Assembly: GCA_037968575.1 (NCBI GenBank)
Contig: JBBKVR010000058.1
Location: forward strand, 1 to 8,507
Direction of reading: 5' to 3'
From: UBA2137 sp037968575
GTDB taxonomy: Bacteria; Pseudomonadota; Alphaproteobacteria; Micavibrionales; Micavibrionaceae
Length of the DNA stretch: 8,507 bases
Position 1 is the first letter of the stretch, and every line of letters begins with the position of its first letter. A program made the position numbers and the translations under genes. This document shows positions 5,013 through 8,507 of this stretch, in pieces. The notes beneath the pieces are model-generated. The model worked only from the letters and a program-made list of their open reading frames with translations. It made no database searches and had not been told where the DNA came from.

Positions 5013-5777
5013 ATGGCTAAGAAAAATTACAAATCAAACGCACAGAAGAAACATCTACACGCGATTAATGGTGGTAAGAAAGAAAGCGCATTTTATGATT
5101 CTGGATCATCATGGCATCCCCTTGATGGGGAGATAGATGGCGCTCGTGATAAAAAATACGTCAAGAATGTGAAGCCACGTTCCGAGGGTCAAGCCAGCTT
5201 AATGAAAGCGATGAAAGAGTATTCTCTGACATTTGCGGTCGGACCTGCAGGAACAGGTAAAACCTACCTTGCTATATGTGCTGCTGTTGAGGCATTAGAA
5301 AATGGTCAGGTCGAGAGGATAATCTTATCTCGCCCGGCAATGGAAGCTGGAGAGTCGATTGGTTTCTTACCAGGAGATATGCATGAAAAAATGGCACCCT
5401 ACCTTCGACCTCTTTATGATGCGTTGGGTGACCGCATGGGCGGCAAGACGGTACGACAATATATGGATGATGGTACAATCGAAATTGCTCCAGTAGGTTT
5501 CATGCGCGGACGCACGCTTAATAATGCCTTTGTGGTTATAGATGAAGCACAAAACTGTACTTACGGTCAGTTAAAAATGCTTCTCTCACGTTTGGGATGG
5601 CATTCAACTATGGTTGTTACGGGCGACCCCGCACAATCTGATTTACTTGATGGCATGTCAGGATTTGCAGATATTTGTGACAGGCTTGATAAGGTTGAAA
5701 ACATTGCGGTCGAGAGGCTGGCTCATGTTGATATTGTCAGGCACCCGTTGGTAGCAGAAATGCTCGAAGTTTTATAA
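5013..5777 (+). CDS. phoH: PhoH family ATPase (stand-alone form)
   Basis: A 254-residue P-loop protein. Walker A is GPAGTGKT (77-84), Walker B is VVIDEAQ (174-180), and TGDPAQSDL (203-211) is the following sensor-like segment. RPAMEAGESIGFLPGD (107-122) and APYLRPLYDAL (128-138) are hallmark PhoH segments, as is the conserved VRHPLV near the end (242-247). A short basic N-terminus (MAKKNYKSNAQKKHLHAING) precedes the ATPase core; the extra N-terminal domain of the YbeZ type is absent. The family is ATP-binding and linked in various bacteria to phosphate stress or RNA metabolism; the precise role here is unknown. No ybeY or other usual YbeZ neighbour is present. AAGGAG (5001-5006) is 6 bases before the ATG. 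Intrinsic terminators lie on both sides, so the gene appears monocistronic. Confidence 0.9.
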   Translation: MAKKNYKSNAQKKHLHAINGGKKESAFYDSGSSWHPLDGEIDGARDKKYVKNVKPRSEGQASLMKAMKEYSLTFAVGPAGTGKTYLAICAAVEALENGQVERIILSRPAMEAGESIGFLPGDMHEKMAPYLRPLYDALGDRMGGKTVRQYMDDGTIEIAPVGFMRGRTLNNAFVVIDEAQNCTYGQLKMLLSRLGWHSTMVVTGDPAQSDLLDGMSGFADICDRLDKVENIAVERLAHVDIVRHPLVAEMLEVL

Positions 5778-5794
5778 AAGTTTCCTTCTCCTAG

Positions 5795-5824
5795 AAAAGC
5801 GACCTAATTAAAGGTCGCTTTTTT
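5795..5824 (+). terminator. Intrinsic terminator after phoH
   Basis: AGCGACCT (5798-5805) pairs with AGGTCGCT (5812-5819) around AATTAA, with extra A-T pairs below, and the 3' arm runs into six T (5819-5824). It starts 18 bases after the phoH stop and ends 21 bases before the first SCO start. Confidence 0.88.
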
Positions 5825-5830
5825 GATGTC

Positions 5831-5858
5831 TTGTTTTAGAGGTGCATGCGTATTATAT
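5831..5858 (+). promoter_or_regulatory. Possible promoter giving a leaderless SCO mRNA
   Basis: TTGTTT (5831-5836) and TTATAT (5853-5858) are 16 bases apart. Transcription would begin around 5865-5867, at the second possible SCO start codon (5867). There is almost no other room between the phoH terminator and this gene. The evidence is only motif similarity. Confidence 0.25.
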
Positions 5859-6484
5859 GTTTGGGCATGAACAAATTGACCCGCACTTTCCTGATTGTTT
5901 TTCTCGGCGCAATTATTGCCTACGGATTGTACCTTTTGCCGACAGCAGATGATTATGGTGAAGGTAAACCTAAAGCCGTTGCTGAAGATTTTATACCTGA
6001 ATATTCATTGGTTAATCAGGATGGTGAAGAGGTTTCCGAAAAGACTTACGCCGGTAAATATCAAATGGTGTATTTTGGATTTACATTCTGTCCTGACATC
6101 TGCCCAACAGAGTTGCAGAAAATAACCGAAGCGTTAAATAACACAAACGCGCAAATCGTTGAGAAAATTCAGCCTATATTTATTTCTGTTGATCCTGAGC
6201 GTGATACACCAGAAGTGATAAAACAATATTTAGCATCTTTCCATCCAAAATTTGTTGGATTTACAGGTACGGAAGATGCAGTTGATGTGGCAATTGATGG
6301 GTTTAAAATTTATGCGGCAAAAGTTGATGACCCCGAACTATCCGATTACATGATTAACCACTCATCGTACATTTATTTGATAGCGCCGAACGGTGACTTG
6401 CTTGCTCTTTATAAAAAGGATGATACGCCCGATGATATTCAGACCGGTTTAAAAAAGTTTATCGCTTCTCAAGATACTCTTTAA
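5846..6484 (+). CDS. SCO1/SenC family copper chaperone, membrane-anchored
   Basis: A 212-residue protein with one N-terminal membrane segment (about 13-31) and a periplasmic thioredoxin-like domain. The copper site of the family is complete: Cys82 and Cys86 in FCPDICPTEL and the distant His172 in INHSSYIYLI. SVDPERDTP (114-122) is the other family signature. These proteins deliver copper to the CuA site of cytochrome c oxidase or act as thiol reductants. No oxidase or haem gene is adjacent, so the pairing is inferred from the family alone. The start is uncertain: ATG 5846 has a close GAGG only three bases away, while ATG 5867 would give 205 residues with a tidier signal anchor (MNKLTRTFLIVFL) and could be leaderless. 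The end overlaps aat by 26 bases on the opposite strand. Confidence 0.92.
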   Translation: MRIICLGMNKLTRTFLIVFLGAIIAYGLYLLPTADDYGEGKPKAVAEDFIPEYSLVNQDGEEVSEKTYAGKYQMVYFGFTFCPDICPTELQKITEALNNTNAQIVEKIQPIFISVDPERDTPEVIKQYLASFHPKFVGFTGTEDAVDVAIDGFKIYAAKVDDPELSDYMINHSSYIYLIAPNGDLLALYKKDDTPDDIQTGLKKFIASQDTL

Positions 6485-7100
6485 GTAAATTTCTTTCGCT
6501 TCCCTTAAAACTGAAATTAGAATTTTCTTCTTTGTAAGATTCCAATTTTTCTAAATATTTTTCTTGTGGAATTTCATAAACATCGAATTGTTCAAGATGA
6601 GGATTTATAAACTGTACGTCTAATAATTTGTAATTAGCCCTCCAAAGACGTGCAACAAGATAGGTAAGAGCAACTTTGCTTGCATTAGGTGAGAGAGAGA
6701 ACATACTCTCTGCGCAAAATACACTACCGACCGATAGCCCATACACCCCACCTTTGAGTTGACCTTTTTGCCAAAATTCAACGGAATGGGCTTTACCTTG
6801 TTCATGAAAATTGAGGAATACATTTTCAATTGTTGAATTTATCCATGTCCCGTCTCGTCCTTCAGCTGGCTTTGCACAAGCTCTAATAACTTGTCTAAAC
6901 GCTTTATCGTGTGTAATTTCGTAATCCTTTTTATTAAGCCTTGTCTTTAAACTTCTTGAGATGTGGAAATTAGTAATCGGCAGCAACGCGCGCATCCGCG
7001 GTTCGATTAATGAAATATTTTCATCATCACGTGTTTCAGCCATAGGGAATAATCCCTTTTCATAGGCTTGATAGATAGTATTTGAGAGGTCAGCAGTCAT
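6459..7100 (-). CDS. aat: Leucyl/phenylalanyl-tRNA--protein transferase
   Basis: A 213-residue enzyme that moves Leu or Phe from aminoacyl-tRNA to proteins with N-terminal Arg or Lys, marking them for ClpS/ClpAP degradation. The signature region is clear: GGVYGLSVGSVFCAESMFS (117-135), then NASKVAL (139-145) and LLDVQFINPHLEQFDVYEIP (159-178). Glu131 matches the conserved Glu of GESMF, with the preceding Gly replaced by Ala. The N-terminus (YQAYEKGLFPMAETRDD) has the short alphaproteobacterial form. It lies 33 bases after accC on the same strand, giving the order accB-accC-aat. No Shine-Dalgarno sequence precedes the ATG at 7100; instead a TATAAT lies 9 bases upstream, so a leaderless transcript is possible. 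Confidence 0.95.
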   Translation of the reverse strand: MTADLSNTIYQAYEKGLFPMAETRDDENISLIEPRMRALLPITNFHISRSLKTRLNKKDYEITHDKAFRQVIRACAKPAEGRDGTWINSTIENVFLNFHEQGKAHSVEFWQKGQLKGGVYGLSVGSVFCAESMFSLSPNASKVALTYLVARLWRANYKLLDVQFINPHLEQFDVYEIPQEKYLEKLESYKEENSNFSFKGSERNLLKEYLEKR

Positions 7101-7109
7101 GGTGGAGTT

Positions 7110-7118
7110 ATTATACCA
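7110..7118 (-). promoter_or_regulatory. Extended -10 element in front of aat
   Basis: On the minus strand TGGTATAAT (TG-n-TATAAT) lies in the accC-aat gap. The expected start near 7103 would leave only about 2-3 bases before the aat ATG. There is no recognisable -35, which extended -10 promoters can tolerate. It may also be chance in a 33-base gap. Confidence 0.35.
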
Positions 7119-7133
7119 TGAGAGTAATGAAGA

Positions 7134-8474
7134 TTAGAGCTTCTCTAATTCTTTTTCCAACCAGTGGATATTGTAATTACCTGAAATGAAATCAGGGTGT
7201 TCAGTAATCCAGAGTTGAAGGGGCAGAGTTGTTTTTACACCATCAATAATTGTTTCTTGGATAGCGCGGTGAAGCCGCTGAATAGCCTCATGACGATTAC
7301 GTCCATGCACAATTAATTTCCCAATCATTGAGTCGTAATAAGGTGGAATTTTATAACCGTTATAAACGGCACTATCGAAACGTACACCTAAACCACCAGC
7401 AGGGTGAAATTGTTTAATCTCTCCTGGTGATGGTATGAAGGTTTTTGGATCTTCTGCATTAATGCGAACCTCAATTGCATGTCCGCGCAGTTTAATATTC
7501 TCTTTGTTAATGGTGAGTTTTTCACCATTGGCAATACGAATTTGCTCTGCAATCAAATCAATTCCAGTAATCATTTCAGTTACAGGGTGTTCGACCTGGA
7601 TACGGGTATTCATTTCCATGAAAAAGAATTTTCCATTTTCAAAAAGATATTCGATGGTTCCTGCGCCAACATAACCCATTTTACGAACAGCATCAGCGGA
7701 TAGTCCGCCAATATAAGCACGCTCTTTCTCTGTTAATGTAGGAGAGGGTGCTTCTTCAACAACCTTCTGATGGCGACGTTGAATAGAACAATCACGTTCA
7801 CCCAAATGAATGGCATTACCATGCTTATCGCCAAAAACTTGAATTTCAATGTGGCGCGGTGTGAGGAGATATTTCTCCATGTAAACTGTATCGTCACCGA
7901 AGTTTGATTTGGCTTCGGCGCGTGCGGTAGAATAGGCTTCTTTAAATTCTTCCGCCTTTCTAACAACCTTCATCCCTTTACCACCGCCACCAGAGGCAGC
8001 TTTAATTAAGATAGGAAAACCCATTTCTTCGGCGTCTTTTAAGCCTTCTTCGTAGCTTTCAATCGCTCCCTTTGATCCTGGCACTACTGGAAGACCAAGC
8101 TCAACGGCAGTTTGTTTTGCCATGACCTTATCGCCCATCTTAATGATGTGCTCGGATGAAGGACCGATAAAGGTGAATCCGTGCTCTTCAACCATTTTGG
8201 CAAATTCTGCATTTTCTGAGAGAAAACCATAACCAGGGTGAATAGCATCGGCATTAGTGAGTGATGCAGCTGTTAAAATTGCATGTGTATTCAGATAGCT
8301 GTCTTTAGCAGCGGGTGGACCAATACATACAGATTCATCAGCTAAGCGTACAGCCATTGAATTAGCATCTGCTGTAGAGTGTTCAACAACCGTTGCAATG
8401 CCCATTTCCTTAGAGGCACGGTGAATCCTGAGGGCAATTTCTCCGCGGTTAGCTATCAGAACTTTTTGAATCAT
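7134..8474 (-). CDS. accC: Acetyl-CoA carboxylase biotin carboxylase subunit
   Basis: A full-length 446-residue biotin carboxylase, within a few residues of the E. coli enzyme (449). It uses ATP and bicarbonate to carboxylate the biotin on AccB, the first half-reaction of malonyl-CoA formation. The N-terminal domain opens with KVLIANRGEIALRI. The ATP-grasp part has the Gly-rich loop KAASGGGGKGMKV (158-170), ERDCSIQRRHQKVVEEAPSP (226-245, including Lys237), and the metal and bicarbonate site MEMNTRIQVEHPVTE (286-300, including Glu287, Asn289, Arg291, Glu295). Arg337 lies in HAIEVRINAEDP. The C-terminal domain has PPYYDSMIGKLI. No key residue is missing. It follows the accB stop by 21 bases and lies before aat, so the three are probably cotranscribed. 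The ribosome site is weak (GGAC region, about 12 bases upstream). Confidence 0.97.
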   Translation of the reverse strand: MIQKVLIANRGEIALRIHRASKEMGIATVVEHSTADANSMAVRLADESVCIGPPAAKDSYLNTHAILTAASLTNADAIHPGYGFLSENAEFAKMVEEHGFTFIGPSSEHIIKMGDKVMAKQTAVELGLPVVPGSKGAIESYEEGLKDAEEMGFPILIKAASGGGGKGMKVVRKAEEFKEAYSTARAEAKSNFGDDTVYMEKYLLTPRHIEIQVFGDKHGNAIHLGERDCSIQRRHQKVVEEAPSPTLTEKERAYIGGLSADAVRKMGYVGAGTIEYLFENGKFFFMEMNTRIQVEHPVTEMITGIDLIAEQIRIANGEKLTINKENIKLRGHAIEVRINAEDPKTFIPSPGEIKQFHPAGGLGVRFDSAVYNGYKIPPYYDSMIGKLIVHGRNRHEAIQRLHRAIQETIIDGVKTTLPLQLWITEHPDFISGNYNIHWLEKELEKL

Positions 8475-8495
8475 GAGATTGTTCTTGTCCGTTGC

Positions 8496-8507
8496 TTATT
8501 CAATGAC
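8496..8507 (-). CDS. accB: AccB (biotin carboxyl carrier protein), last codons (partial)
   Basis: Only four codons are inside the window: on the minus strand they read Val-Ile-Glu-stop (TAA at 8496-8498). AccB proteins commonly end in ...PLFVIE or similar, and accB is the standard gene immediately upstream of accC, 21 bases away here. The call rests on this context plus three residues, so it is an inference. Confidence 0.65.
   Translation of the reverse strand, partial: VIE

Noticed and set aside
4819..5136. Plus-strand 105-codon ORF reading through the terminator into phoH
   Set aside because: It crosses a strong terminator hairpin and overlaps phoH in another frame; composition is that of a translated leader, not a protein.

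Overview
The window looks like a chromosomal housekeeping segment from a fairly AT-rich Gram-negative bacterium, most likely an alphaproteobacterium. The taxonomic hints are the DnaX C-terminal end (RWVVSV...FPGAEIIEI), an Aat with the GLFPMAETRDD-type N-terminus, and the accB-accC-aat gene order. This is an inference from sequence style and gene order, not from a database search. I see no transposase, phage gene, CRISPR array, rRNA or tRNA.

Layout. (1) Positions 1-1792, plus strand: the 3' end of dnaX (tau subunit), then ybaB/ebfC, then an exonuclease III gene (xth). xth starts 3 bases after ybaB, in the slot where recR usually sits. (2) Positions 1781-4349, minus strand: a secreted D,D-carboxypeptidase-like protein of the S11 family with its own good promoter, and upstream of it a two-gene unit of GNAT acetyltransferases separated by 3 bases. 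xth and the carboxypeptidase converge and overlap by 12 bases. (3) Positions 4350-5012: a 663-base gap without convincing protein genes. It holds the GNAT promoter surrounded by three CCGATA elements, a cluster of CATAC/GTATG elements forming dyads, an AT-rich stretch, and a structured transcript of about 175 nt ending in a strong intrinsic terminator only 33 bases before phoH. (4) Positions 5013-5777: a stand-alone PhoH-family ATPase with its own terminator. (5) Positions 5846-6484: a membrane-anchored SCO1/SenC copper chaperone. (6) Positions 6459-8507, minus strand: aat, accC and the last three codons plus stop of accB, in operon order accB-accC-aat. SCO and aat converge and overlap by 26 bases.

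The genes cover DNA replication and repair (DnaX, EbfC, Xth), cell-wall modification (S11 protein), protein acetylation or small-molecule acylation (two GNATs), RNA- or stress-linked ATPase activity (PhoH), copper delivery to cytochrome oxidase (SCO), N-degron tagging (Aat) and fatty-acid synthesis (AccBC). They are compact and mostly ordinary. The part most likely to hold something undescribed is the 4350-5012 gap, especially the terminated RNA in front of phoH. Other points for a second look are an A7 slippery site in dnaX with an immediate -1 stop, the SxN-to-SRS change in the S11 protein, and two possible leaderless starts (aat and SCO).
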